From positions 1,488,001-1,552,000 of the forward strand of contig CALODT010000001.1 of assembly GCA_942492205.1 (NCBI GenBank): 64,000 nt of DNA, given 5' to 3'. Position numbers and translations under genes: made by a program. The first letter of the stretch is position 1. Every line of letters begins with the position of its first letter. The stretch comes from UBA1847 sp942492205 (GTDB lineage Bacteria > Pseudomonadota > Gammaproteobacteria > Steroidobacterales > Woeseiaceae). Of the stretch, positions 32,681-41,444 are shown piece by piece. Below the pieces are notes generated by a model that made no database searches, had not been told where the DNA came from, and worked only from the letters and a program-made list of their open reading frames with translations.

Positions 32681-34609
32681 TCAGGCGTCGCGCTTTGGGC
32701 GTTCCTCGTAGCGAAACTTCGCATTGCCTATCGCGACGATGTCACCGTTTGACAGGAAGCGCTCTTTTACGCGCTCAGTGTTCACATACACACCGTTCTT
32801 GCTGCCCCAGTCGATTACCCGCGTCGAATCGCCTTCGGTCATCACGACAGCATGTCGTCGACTGATGTACGAAGTCTTCAGCTGAATGTCATTATCGGCG
32901 GTTCGGCCTATCGTCAGGCGCTTCTTGAAAAGCGGAAAACGCAGCTCCTGCTCGCCGATGTTGCCAACGAGTACGCGCGTGACGCGGTCACGGTCAGCGC
33001 CGACAACAGCATTGTCCTGGTCCGCGAGTGAATCTTCGCCGGGAAGCTCGATCCGCTCCGATATGCGATTGTCGATCTCGTGAATGACCTCCTCGATCTC
33101 GCCGATGGATTCTATCTGTTCAGACTTCTTGGCCAGTTCGCCTAGCAAAACGTTGATCGCCGTATTCTTGGTATCGAGCTTTTGCTCGAATTCCTCAGAA
33201 TTGCGCGCCAGTTCTTCTATCTGCCGCTCAAGTTCCGCGACGCGTTGCTGACCTGCCTCTTCGTTTCGCAGCAGCATGCGTTCCAGTTCTTCCTTGAAGC
33301 TGCGCGTACTCACCAGGTCGGATGCGAGTTGGCTATTCAGATCGCTTGTCTGCGTTACGCTTTCCTGCGCTTCGGTCAGTTCGAATCGTAGCGTGCGAAT
33401 TTCTTGCTCGTGGTCGCTCTTGAGCTGTTCGAGTGCCGCGACCAGTTCTTCGTTACTGGCACGCAAGGATTCGAGTTGAATGTTGAGGTCCGCGTTTCCT
33501 GTCTTAAGCCGATCAACTTCGTCCTCAAGGTTGTCGTTTTTCTTCAACGCATGCGACAGCGACTCGGAACTGTCATTCAGGCTAAAGCGCAAGGTATCGG
33601 CGTACTGCTCTGTCTTTTCCAGCTGCGCCTGAAGTTCTCTGACAACGCTGGAGGTGGTCTTCTGGGTCTGAACAACCTGCGCTGCGCCCTGCCGCTGTGC
33701 GGTTTCGAGTTCCAGCCGCAGACGCGCAATTTCCTGCGTCGCGGTTTCCAGTTGCTCGGTTTGCCCGGCTTCAACAAGCTGTCTCTTGATTGCCTGCTCT
33801 TCGAGATCCGCGACTTTTTGTTCGAGCGTACTTTCCATCACATCGCGTTGATTAATCTCGACGTTGAGGTTCCGCTCTTCGTCTTCTGCAGCGTCGAGTT
33901 CGGCCTTGAGCCTGTCAATTTCGAGTCGCGCTTCTTCGAGGTCCGTAATCTGCTGTTCGGCGGCCTGTTGTTGCGCGTCGAACTTCTGCTCAAGCTCGGC
34001 AATCTGGTCGTTGCGCCGTTGAAGGTCGGCCTGGACGGCAGCATGGTCGGCCTGGATGCGTTCGAGCAATTCGCGAGCTTGCTCAAGTTCGCGCTCGGCC
34101 TGCTCGCGGCTCTTTAGCTGATCGTTGTCGGCCTGCGACTGCTCTGCGAGCTCTTGTTCGAGCAATAATCTGTCGCTGTCGCGTTGTCGAATCTCGACTT
34201 TTAACGACTTGATCGATGCGCTGCGTTTCTTTAGGAGCTTGTTCTTGCGGTCAATCGTCTTGCCGAGCTTTTCGTTCTCACGCAGCAGATTGCTTGCGAT
34301 CTCTTCGCGCGCGCTTATTTCCGCCTCAAGGCCAAGCCATTTGGAGCGCAGCTGCTGAATATCGAATTGCAGTTGACCAATCGTCTTCGTCCGCGACCGG
34401 AGGTCCGACACCAGTTCGGGAATGCTCTGGCCGCGCGCAAAATCGTCATCGCCGGAGTCATTGAGACCGCAGGTATTGGAATCAGACTCGCTGGCGGCCA
34501 GCGGGTCGTCTCCCTCAACGTGTTGCTGAAAGCTCAGGACTTCCAGCTCTGCGGTGGGGTCGTCATCGTCCGAGACTAATTCTTTGATGTTTTTGTTTTC
34601 ATTAGCCAT
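32681..34609 (-). CDS. Long coiled-coil protein with C-terminal FHA domain
   Basis: A 642-residue soluble protein. A low-complexity acidic N-terminus (1-60) is followed by an almost unbroken coiled coil (about 65-530) and a C-terminal FHA domain (about 560-637): LTIGRTADNDIQL, SRRHAVV and DWGSKNGVYVN. FHA domains bind phosphothreonine. No membrane segment is seen. Role unknown; a scaffold linked to Ser/Thr phosphorylation is inferred. Downstream of the AAA ATPase gene on the same strand with an 80-base gap. Confidence 0.88.
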   Translation of the reverse strand: MANENKNIKELVSDDDDPTAELEVLSFQQHVEGDDPLAASESDSNTCGLNDSGDDDFARGQSIPELVSDLRSRTKTIGQLQFDIQQLRSKWLGLEAEISAREEIASNLLRENEKLGKTIDRKNKLLKKRSASIKSLKVEIRQRDSDRLLLEQELAEQSQADNDQLKSREQAERELEQARELLERIQADHAAVQADLQRRNDQIAELEQKFDAQQQAAEQQITDLEEARLEIDRLKAELDAAEDEERNLNVEINQRDVMESTLEQKVADLEEQAIKRQLVEAGQTEQLETATQEIARLRLELETAQRQGAAQVVQTQKTTSSVVRELQAQLEKTEQYADTLRFSLNDSSESLSHALKKNDNLEDEVDRLKTGNADLNIQLESLRASNEELVAALEQLKSDHEQEIRTLRFELTEAQESVTQTSDLNSQLASDLVSTRSFKEELERMLLRNEEAGQQRVAELERQIEELARNSEEFEQKLDTKNTAINVLLGELAKKSEQIESIGEIEEVIHEIDNRISERIELPGEDSLADQDNAVVGADRDRVTRVLVGNIGEQELRFPLFKKRLTIGRTADNDIQLKTSYISRRHAVVMTEGDSTRVIDWGSKNGVYVNTERVKERFLSNGDIVAIGNAKFRYEERPKRDA

Positions 34610-34689
34610 AGACGAAGTCTACCACGCGGCCGCGTCGGCTCAACCGCCGCCGCCGGCTCTGATTTCGGGCAAGTTAAGTTAAATCGGGG

Positions 34690-36180
34690 CTAGTCGCACG
34701 GAACGGTGCGGTTCTCAGCCCATTGCCGCATTGCGGCTATTTTTTCGCGCATGACAACCGACAGCGGTCGGGTTCGACTGATTTCGCCGAGAATATGCGC
34801 ATTGGACAATGGCTCGCCCTTCGCGTGGGCGGCATAGAGGGCGGACACGACGGCCTGCTCAATCTCAGCTCCGGAGAATCCCTTCATCGCTTTCGCCAGC
34901 TGAGCGACGTCGAAATTGGCCAGGGATTGATCGCGACTGCTGAGATGGATCGCGAGGATCGATGCCCGTATTTTCACCGTCGGCAGATCGACGAAAAAGA
35001 TCTCGTCGAATCGGCCCTTGCGCACGAGTTCGGGCGGCAACGTCGCTATGTCATTTGCGGTAGCGACAATAAAGACCTGGCTCTTGCGTTCCGCCATCCA
35101 CGTCAGGAAGGTGCCGAGCACGCGTTGCGTCGTCCCGGTTTCGCCGCCGCGACCGGCAATTCCCTTTTCGATTTCATCGATCCACAGAACACATGGGGCC
35201 ATAACGTCCGCGGTCTTCAGGGATTCACGTAGCTTGCGTTCGGTTTCGCCGTGATACTTGTCGTAAATCGCGCCGAAATCCAGGCGCAGCAGCGGAACCC
35301 CGAATATTCCTGCTGTCGCTTTTGCGGCGAGGCTCTTGCCGCAGCCCTGAATGCCCAGAAGCATGATGCCCTTGGGTGAATCCAGATGAGCGGCGCTAAT
35401 ATCGCCCGTGAATGCGGGTCGGCGCTGTTTCAGCCAGCTCTTGAGGCGCTCGAGACCGCCGACGTCCCGGAAACGGGCGGTGTCATACTCGAACTGCAGC
35501 GCACCGCCGCGATTGAGTAGTTCGTACTTCGCCTGCATCACCTGCGGCAGGTCGCTCTTGGTAATGGCACCGTCGAGATAAATTGCATTGCGCGCAAGGC
35601 GCTCGGTTTCGTTGTGGCTCAGGCCGGCGAGGTTCTGTACGAGCAGCGTGTGAGCTTTGCGGTCGACCTGGGCGAGTTGGCCTGGATGGTCATTGCTATA
35701 GTCGTTGATCGCGCGTTTGACGATGCGTTCGCGCTCCTCTTCCGACGGAAAGTCGAGGTCGAAGCGCGCGCTGTAGGCCTCCAGCTCGCTCGGCAGCGTG
35801 ACCTTGTGGCTGATCAGCACGATCTGCCTGGCAACGCTTCGGTATTGAATGCATATGTCCTTGATCAAGCGCACATGCACCGGGTCGTCGAGGAACGGGT
35901 GGAAGTCGAGCAGGGCATACACGCCAGGTTTCGAGACCGCTCGTATGTGTTTCAAAACATCGGTCGGTTGCGAGTTGAGGGACTGCGGTTCCAGCGCGAT
36001 ATCCACGCGCTGCAAACCGTCCGTGATCGTCCAGCGAAATAACGGCAAGTGAACGCTGCTAGACATCGACATCGCGATTGCCTGCAGCATTTCCAGTATG
36101 CGTCCCTCATCGTGGGACTCGATCACGATTATCGGCACTCGTGATCGCATGACCAGTTCGAGGTCTTGACGTCGGTCCAT
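34690..36180 (-). CDS. Ycf46-type AAA+ ATPase
   Basis: A 496-residue protein from ATG 36180 (MDRRQDLELVMRSRVPIIVIESHDEGRILEML). N-domain 1-235 of the Ycf46 type, then an AAA+ domain with Walker A GIQGCGKS (276-283), Walker B VLWIDEIE (331-338), sensor 1 near N376 and arginine finger near R390. No protease or membrane segment is fused. Ycf46-type proteins have no settled role outside cyanobacteria. The stop of the upstream putative peptidase gene lies 9 bases before its start. Confidence 0.9.
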   Translation of the reverse strand: MDRRQDLELVMRSRVPIIVIESHDEGRILEMLQAIAMSMSSSVHLPLFRWTITDGLQRVDIALEPQSLNSQPTDVLKHIRAVSKPGVYALLDFHPFLDDPVHVRLIKDICIQYRSVARQIVLISHKVTLPSELEAYSARFDLDFPSEEERERIVKRAINDYSNDHPGQLAQVDRKAHTLLVQNLAGLSHNETERLARNAIYLDGAITKSDLPQVMQAKYELLNRGGALQFEYDTARFRDVGGLERLKSWLKQRRPAFTGDISAAHLDSPKGIMLLGIQGCGKSLAAKATAGIFGVPLLRLDFGAIYDKYHGETERKLRESLKTADVMAPCVLWIDEIEKGIAGRGGETGTTQRVLGTFLTWMAERKSQVFIVATANDIATLPPELVRKGRFDEIFFVDLPTVKIRASILAIHLSSRDQSLANFDVAQLAKAMKGFSGAEIEQAVVSALYAAHAKGEPLSNAHILGEISRTRPLSVVMREKIAAMRQWAENRTVPCD

Positions 36181-36188
36181 CTTGCTAG

Positions 36189-37505
36189 CTAACCAGTCTG
36201 CCCGCGTGGCGCCATTGTAGGGCACCCCGGTAGATTATCGCTGTGAAGCACGTCAGAGGGCTTGCCGATTACTTCGGCGGCGGCATCCGTGAGCTCTTGC
36301 AGGTCGATCATGGGGCCTTTCTTGATCAAGACGCGAAGCAAGTCGTCAAGATTGCTTTTGCCAGCAGTCTTTTCGAGGATTTCCCGGTTCAATGCATGCA
36401 GCGTCGTGACCGCCAGCGCCGTCGTTGGGCCCGATGACGTCATGCCGCACAAACCAACCGCGTTTTTCGCCCAGTCTGCCTGTTCGGCAACCGCCGCCCG
36501 GTGCCGCCTGGGCGAGATGGCATTTCCCCGCAGCAACAGCTCGAGGCCGTAATACTCTGCGAGCCCCTCGATGATCCAGTCCGACTCTTCTTCGGCGCGG
36601 AGCGGCAGCGCCACGTGCAGAACTTCGTGCAACAGCGGACTTGTCGCGTTTTCGCTGATCATCGGTCTGTCGGCATGGATGAACAGCGACGCAGGCGCCG
36701 ACAGTCCACCACGCCACATGGGTTCGCCGGCCGTAACGATCGTCAGCCGATTCGGTGGCGTCGGCAGCAATTCGGACAATTCCGGCAATACCCAGTTCAG
36801 CAGGGCGAGCATATCGAGGCGCCGTATCGACTGTCCTTGCGGTCCGGCGACTGCGACACGAATTCCGGCGATGGTATCGCGGCGCACGCCGATATCGCCG
36901 ACCAGCATCCACCCCGTCGGTTGGTCGAAAGCCCTGTCGGCGCGCTCGACGCGCACCGGGTCGCGCGTGCCGGAGTACTCGGTGATGGCCGACCAGCCAT
37001 CAGGAAGGTCCCATGTGAACGAGGTATTTGACGTGGCTCCCTTCAGCACCCGCGTCCGCGCGCGCGGAATCGCGTCTTCAGCACGAAAGACGCCCCAGTC
37101 CGGACCCAGCCAGGCATCGTAGCTGTCCTTGCCGCGCGCATGTTCGATGTGGACCCGCCACGTCAGGGTGCCGCCATGCGTCGGGACGGCCCAGGTCACC
37201 GAATCGTCGTCGACGGTGAGGGCGCCATCGGCATCGAAAGCGACGAATCGGCCTGCGGGCGCCTTGAAGCGAACTTCACGGAGCAGGTGTCGCGGCTGGC
37301 GGATATCGAGCGAGACCTCGATCGAGCCTGCCAGCGGCTGCACACTCAATCTGTAGTGGGCGTCGTATTCCCGGCCGACCAGCGTGTCGGCCGACTCGGA
37401 GGTCTCAACGCCGCACGCCGCCGTCAGGCACAGACCCAGCAATGCCGCCCAGCGGTACCGCGGCAACCGCGAATATCGGGTTCCCAGTCCTGAGATACAG
37501 TTCAT
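36189..37505 (-). CDS. Putative gluzincin metallopeptidase lipoprotein
   Basis: A 438-residue protein with a signal peptide and possible lipobox LTAAC (C31). An N-terminal beta-rich domain (about 45-220) is followed by a zinc-peptidase-like motif HEVLH at 293-297 and E313 in WIIEGLAEYYG, like the WxxEGxAxY of M1/M61 peptidases but with a shorter spacing between HEXXH and the glutamate. It may be a surface or periplasmic aminopeptidase-like enzyme or an inactive relative. Co-oriented with and directly upstream of the AAA ATPase gene, an unusual pairing. Confidence 0.8.
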   Translation of the reverse strand: MNCISGLGTRYSRLPRYRWAALLGLCLTAACGVETSESADTLVGREYDAHYRLSVQPLAGSIEVSLDIRQPRHLLREVRFKAPAGRFVAFDADGALTVDDDSVTWAVPTHGGTLTWRVHIEHARGKDSYDAWLGPDWGVFRAEDAIPRARTRVLKGATSNTSFTWDLPDGWSAITEYSGTRDPVRVERADRAFDQPTGWMLVGDIGVRRDTIAGIRVAVAGPQGQSIRRLDMLALLNWVLPELSELLPTPPNRLTIVTAGEPMWRGGLSAPASLFIHADRPMISENATSPLLHEVLHVALPLRAEEESDWIIEGLAEYYGLELLLRGNAISPRRHRAAVAEQADWAKNAVGLCGMTSSGPTTALAVTTLHALNREILEKTAGKSNLDDLLRVLIKKGPMIDLQELTDAAAEVIGKPSDVLHSDNLPGCPTMAPRGQTG

Positions 37506-37562
37506 GTTGAATTAAGGCTCCATGCCGTATGGTGTCGAGATCAGCGGGTAAGAGTGGTACTG

Positions 37563-38066
37563 ATGATAGCGCAGCCAGCACGCATAATTGGTGTTTTTGC
37601 CTTAGCAATCACAATGTTGGGGCAGTTGAGCGGCTGTGCGTCATCGTGGCAGCCGACATCGCCTGCGCGACCGGCGAGTGGCGCATACGGTCTCCCGGGC
37701 AGTGTCGGTGAGACGGCGGCAGCAGTCGCGCTAGACCAGGTTGGCGTGCCGTATCGGTACGGTGGCAGTAGTCCCGGAGGCTTCGATTGCAGCGGCCTGG
37801 TGCAGTACTCCTATTCGCGCGCAGGCAAAAAAGTGCCGCGAACGACGAAACAACTCTGGACGTCGAGCGTTGCGGTCAGCCGACACGAGCTGCGTGTCGG
37901 CGACCTGCTGTTTTTCAATATCGAAGGCAAGATGTCGCACGTCGGCCTGTATCTCGGCGAGCGCCAATTCGTGCATGCGCCATCCTCCGGGCGAACGGTC
38001 TCCGTCGCGTCGCTTGACGCACCGTTCTACGAAAGTGCGTTCTTGCGCGGAGGGCGTCCGCGCTGA
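37563..38066 (+). CDS. NlpC/P60 peptidoglycan hydrolase lipoprotein
   Basis: A 167-residue lipoprotein from ATG 37563. Lipobox LSGC gives Cys25. The NlpC/P60 domain (about 50-165) has the catalytic C76 in FDCSGLV, H126 in MSHVGLYL and H138 in FVHAP. Such enzymes cut D-Glu/mDAP stem-peptide bonds of peptidoglycan (Spr/MepS-like). Resembles E. coli Spr in size and layout. It is divergent from the metallopeptidase lipoprotein. Confidence 0.9.
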   Translation: MIAQPARIIGVFALAITMLGQLSGCASSWQPTSPARPASGAYGLPGSVGETAAAVALDQVGVPYRYGGSSPGGFDCSGLVQYSYSRAGKKVPRTTKQLWTSSVAVSRHELRVGDLLFFNIEGKMSHVGLYLGERQFVHAPSSGRTVSVASLDAPFYESAFLRGGRPR

Positions 38067-38085
38067 TCCAGCCCGGGGTCCCCTG

Positions 38086-38760
38086 TCACTGTACGATAAA
38101 GGCCTTGAGTTGTTGTGCCAGGCCTTTGCACGCGGCCGCCTGGGTGCGTGCGATCAGCGGTATTGGCACGACCAGGGCAGGCAGGAAGGAGGTGCCGCTC
38201 ACGTCAGCCGTTACCGTGCCCGCCGCATTGTGACCTTCGAGATCCCAGACCGCGGCCTCGTAGTCGGCGTCTTTTTGCCACCAGGCGAAGCCAAAGCAGC
38301 CGCCGCCGCCGGGCCCCGCAGCGCAGGATAAGCTGCCGCCCTGAGCGACCGTTTCCGTGTCGCCGTCAAGCCAGACGATATACCGGACACCAAGGTCCTC
38401 GACGATCTCGGCGATTCCCGGGCGCTCCAGAAGCTTGGTGAGGCCCTTGGTTTCGGCGGGCGCGGTGCGGGGTTCGAACCAGGGGAACAGAGAATCGACG
38501 AAGGTCTGCCTGGGCACGACACGCAGGCCCTTGGAACCTCGTCCGAGCGCATTCTCAACGCAGCTGATATAGCCTGACTCGGTCTCGTTGCCCTGGTGAT
38601 AGCTCTTTGCCATGATCACGACGGACTCGCCTTCCTTGAGTCCCGTCACGTTCTCACGTGCATCTTCGACCCTTGATGTCACGCAGCCACTGGCGATCAG
38701 TGTGACGACACATGCCGACAGAACCTGCCTGGTCAAGAGCAAGTTATTCCTCTTCCTCAT
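38086..38760 (-). CDS. Lipoprotein of unknown function
   Basis: About 224 residues from ATG 38760 (MRKRNNLLLTRQVLSACVV), overlapping the end of the upstream lipoprotein gene by 17 bases. Lipobox IASGC. A globular domain follows with GLKEGESVVIMAKSYHQGNETESGYISCV, four more cysteines, and a terminal VVPIPLIARTQAAACKGLAQQL. No family recognised. Co-translated with the upstream lipoprotein, which suggests a shared envelope role. Confidence 0.78.
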   Translation of the reverse strand: MRKRNNLLLTRQVLSACVVTLIASGCVTSRVEDARENVTGLKEGESVVIMAKSYHQGNETESGYISCVENALGRGSKGLRVVPRQTFVDSLFPWFEPRTAPAETKGLTKLLERPGIAEIVEDLGVRYIVWLDGDTETVAQGGSLSCAAGPGGGGCFGFAWWQKDADYEAAVWDLEGHNAAGTVTADVSGTSFLPALVVPIPLIARTQAAACKGLAQQLKAFIVQ

Positions 38761-39469
38761 CAATCCCCCCGATGACGAAAACGCCAAAGTTATCTTCCGC
38801 TTCATCCGGCGCCGAGTCGAGGCCGGCATCGGCGTTGGCCTGCATCGACTCCGATGCCCCGGGCGCGAGGGCGCCGCCGGCCAGTGCGCTGATTTGAGTT
38901 GCTTTGTCCATCTGCATGATGATCAATGCCGCAGCATCGCGCATCGCGAGTACGGCCGCCTTCTGCAAGGCGTCCGAACTGTTCAGGCCCTGTTTTCGAC
39001 TCTTGCCATAAGCGCTGACGGTCCAGTTTGAGGCGTTGTTGCCCTCGCGATCAAATACCCTCAGCCGATAACGAATCCACACCGCGAAAGCCTCGGTCTT
39101 GCTTTGTGTCGGCACGGAGAACTCGAAACCGTCAATGCTCGGCTCGATCAGGGCATCAAACTGAAAGTCTCGTGCATCGTCGTCGGGCCCAATGATGATC
39201 AGACTATTGAACAGGTAGCCGAACAGCTGTTCGAAAAATATTGCATTCGATCGCCCGAGGTCGATCGTCCACGATTCGCGGCCAAGTATCGCTTCCTCGT
39301 GAACGAAGCTGTTGAATTCTTCGGGTACGCGCAGCGCTACATCGACGGGTATCTTTTCGGTCAACGGTGCCGGAATCGCCGGTGCGACCATGGTGGTCGT
39401 CGAGCCGCAACCTGCAAGGGCAATCAGTATCAGACCAACGAGTGGTAGGGCAGGATTCTTGGCGATCAA
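38744..39469 (-). CDS. Lipoprotein of unknown function
   Basis: A 241-residue lipoprotein from TTG 39469. Lipobox LAGC near residue 21. Mature part has PVDVALRVPEEFNSFVHEEAILGRESWTIDLGRSNAIFFEQLF, then helical and beta segments and an acidic C-terminal tail (DEAEDNFGVFVIGGIDEEEE). No family recognised. Upstream partner of the overlapping lipoprotein; the two form a small operon convergent with the NlpC gene. Confidence 0.78.
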   Translation of the reverse strand: MIAKNPALPLVGLILIALAGCGSTTTMVAPAIPAPLTEKIPVDVALRVPEEFNSFVHEEAILGRESWTIDLGRSNAIFFEQLFGYLFNSLIIIGPDDDARDFQFDALIEPSIDGFEFSVPTQSKTEAFAVWIRYRLRVFDREGNNASNWTVSAYGKSRKQGLNSSDALQKAAVLAMRDAAALIIMQMDKATQISALAGGALAPGASESMQANADAGLDSAPDEAEDNFGVFVIGGIDEEEE

Positions 39470-39680
39470 ATGGCTAATATCCGCACAGCTGTGGTCAGGT
39501 ATATCCTATATCAGAGCCTTTCCCTGCCGCGGAGTTCCACGCGACCCGCAGGACTGGCTCAATCGCTCACTTTAGTAGCAGCGCTTCTGCAGTGCAAATC
39601 AAAACTGACGGTGTTTGCAACAGCCCTGATCCGTGTAGAGTCACTGTTACGTCCCAACCAGAGAAGCGCAGTTCGCAGCA

Positions 39681-40433
39681 ATGGCCAGACCCAAGATTCT
39701 CGTATTCCAGCACGTCCCGTTTGAGCCACTCGGGACCCTCGATCCCTTGCTCAAGGAGTCGGGTTTTCGCATTCGCTATGTCAACTTCGGGCGTGACCCG
39801 GATTCAAGGCCAACCCTCGAGAAATACGCCGCGCTGATCGTACTGGGAGGTCCCATGAATGCCGATCAGATTGACAGCCACCCGAACCTGCTCACCGAAG
39901 TCGAGATTATCCGTGAGGCCGTGCAGCGTGATATGTCGATACTCGGGGTATGCCTGGGCGCGCAACTGCTGGCGAAGGCACTCGGCGGCGCGGTGACCCG
40001 AAATGCGGTCCGCGAGATTGGCTGGTACGACGTTGCGTTGACCGAGTCCGGCAAGAACGATCCGGTTCTGTCGGCATTCGCGCCCGTGCAGGAGGTTTTC
40101 CAGTGGCACGAAGATGGCATCAGCCTGCCACCGGATGCCGTGCATCTCGCGACGTCACCCGCCAGCGCGGTACAGGCTTTTCGCTATGGCAAGCATGCCT
40201 ACGGATTCCAGTTTCATCTTGAAGCCAATCAGCCCCTCATCGATCGGTGGCTTTCGGTACCCGACCACCAGGCGACGCTGATCGAGGAGCAGGGCCACAT
40301 CAGCGCCGGGTCGATTCGGTCGCAAACGGCGACCTCGATCGGGCCTCTGCAGGAGCTTAGTCGAGAGACCTTTACTCGCTGGGTCGATCAATTCGAGATT
40401 GGCCCGCGGCAGCAACGTCTGCCGTCGCGCTAG
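39681..40433 (+). CDS. Class I glutamine amidotransferase (GMP synthase-like)
   Basis: A 250-residue protein with the class I triad: C91 in GVCLGAQLLAKALGG, H179 and E181 in YGFQFHLEAN. The glutaminase domain occupies nearly the whole protein. Such stand-alone proteins resemble YfeJ-type GMP-synthase-like amidotransferases of unknown acceptor. Flanked by an intergenic gap of 211 bases upstream and convergent with srkA. Confidence 0.9.
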   Translation: MARPKILVFQHVPFEPLGTLDPLLKESGFRIRYVNFGRDPDSRPTLEKYAALIVLGGPMNADQIDSHPNLLTEVEIIREAVQRDMSILGVCLGAQLLAKALGGAVTRNAVREIGWYDVALTESGKNDPVLSAFAPVQEVFQWHEDGISLPPDAVHLATSPASAVQAFRYGKHAYGFQFHLEANQPLIDRWLSVPDHQATLIEEQGHISAGSIRSQTATSIGPLQELSRETFTRWVDQFEIGPRQQRLPSR

Positions 40434-40445
40434 CGCAGTTCATGC

Positions 40446-41444
40446 TCAGAAGTCTCGCCACTCCAGCGGCGCTTCCTGCATCAAGGCAATCTGCTCGCGT
40501 AACGCGAGCACGTGCTCATCCCAATACCTGCGGCCATCAAACCACGGAAACGCGATCTTGAACGCCGGGTCATCCCAGCGGCGAGCCAGCCAGGCTGCGT
40601 AGTGCATGATGCGCAGGCTGCGCAGTGCTTCAATCAAGTGAAGTTCGCGCGCGTCGAACGGCCGGAAAGACTGGTATCCCTCCAATAGCGCCGTCAGCTG
40701 CGGCGTTTGTTCTTCGCGATCGCCGGACAGGAACATCCATAAATCCTGGACCGCCGGGCCATGCCGAGTGTCATCGAGATCCACGATATGAAGCTGATCG
40801 TTATTCACCAGCACATTGCCCGGGTGAAAATCGCCGTGCAGCCGGATCTCCCTGATATTGCCGGCGCGCTCGTAGCAGGCCTCCACCCCGTCGAGGACCA
40901 TCTCGGCGACGCTCTCATAGGCGTCGAGGTTTTCTTCGGGAATGAAGTCGTGCTCCAGCAAAAAATCGACAGACGACACGCCGTAGGACTCGATGTCGAT
41001 GCTTGGCCGGTGCTGAAAGCGCGTTGTTTCGCCCTCCAGGTGTATGCGTGCCAGCAGTCGGCCGAGTTGCGTCTGCAACGCGTAGTTGTCCAGATCCGGC
41101 GCACGGCCGCCGCGGCATTCGTACACCGCAACCCGGTGATGTCCGACTCGATGTAGCGTTTCCCGTTCAAGAGTCAGCGGGGGGACGACCGGGATTTCCT
41201 GCTCTGCGAGATCAATCGCGAACTGATGTTCCTCGAGTATCGCGGCGTCGCTCCAGCGCTCGGGGCGATAGAATTTCGCGACGATCGGTTTGTCGTTTTC
41301 GATACCAACCTGGTAGACGCGGTTCTCGTAACTGTTCAGCGCGAGAAAACGGCCGTCGCACTCGAACCCCATGTCACCGAGAGCGGTGAGAATATCGTCA
41401 GGCTGCAGATCCGCGAATGCCAGCGCAGCCGCATTCTCCGTCAC
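40446..41444 (-). CDS. srkA: Stress response kinase A (YihE/RdoA)
   Basis: A 332-residue APH-fold kinase. Catalytic loop HGDFHPGNVLV and the metal-binding DLDD in IVDLDDTRHGP are intact; AVYECRGGRAPDLDN matches YihE. In E. coli it phosphorylates Ser/Thr and counters MazEF-mediated death. GTG start at 41444 overlaps the typA stop (GTGA), so it is translationally coupled to typA here. Confidence 0.92.
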   Translation of the reverse strand: MTENAAALAFADLQPDDILTALGDMGFECDGRFLALNSYENRVYQVGIENDKPIVAKFYRPERWSDAAILEEHQFAIDLAEQEIPVVPPLTLERETLHRVGHHRVAVYECRGGRAPDLDNYALQTQLGRLLARIHLEGETTRFQHRPSIDIESYGVSSVDFLLEHDFIPEENLDAYESVAEMVLDGVEACYERAGNIREIRLHGDFHPGNVLVNNDQLHIVDLDDTRHGPAVQDLWMFLSGDREEQTPQLTALLEGYQSFRPFDARELHLIEALRSLRIMHYAAWLARRWDDPAFKIAFPWFDGRRYWDEHVLALREQIALMQEAPLEWRDF

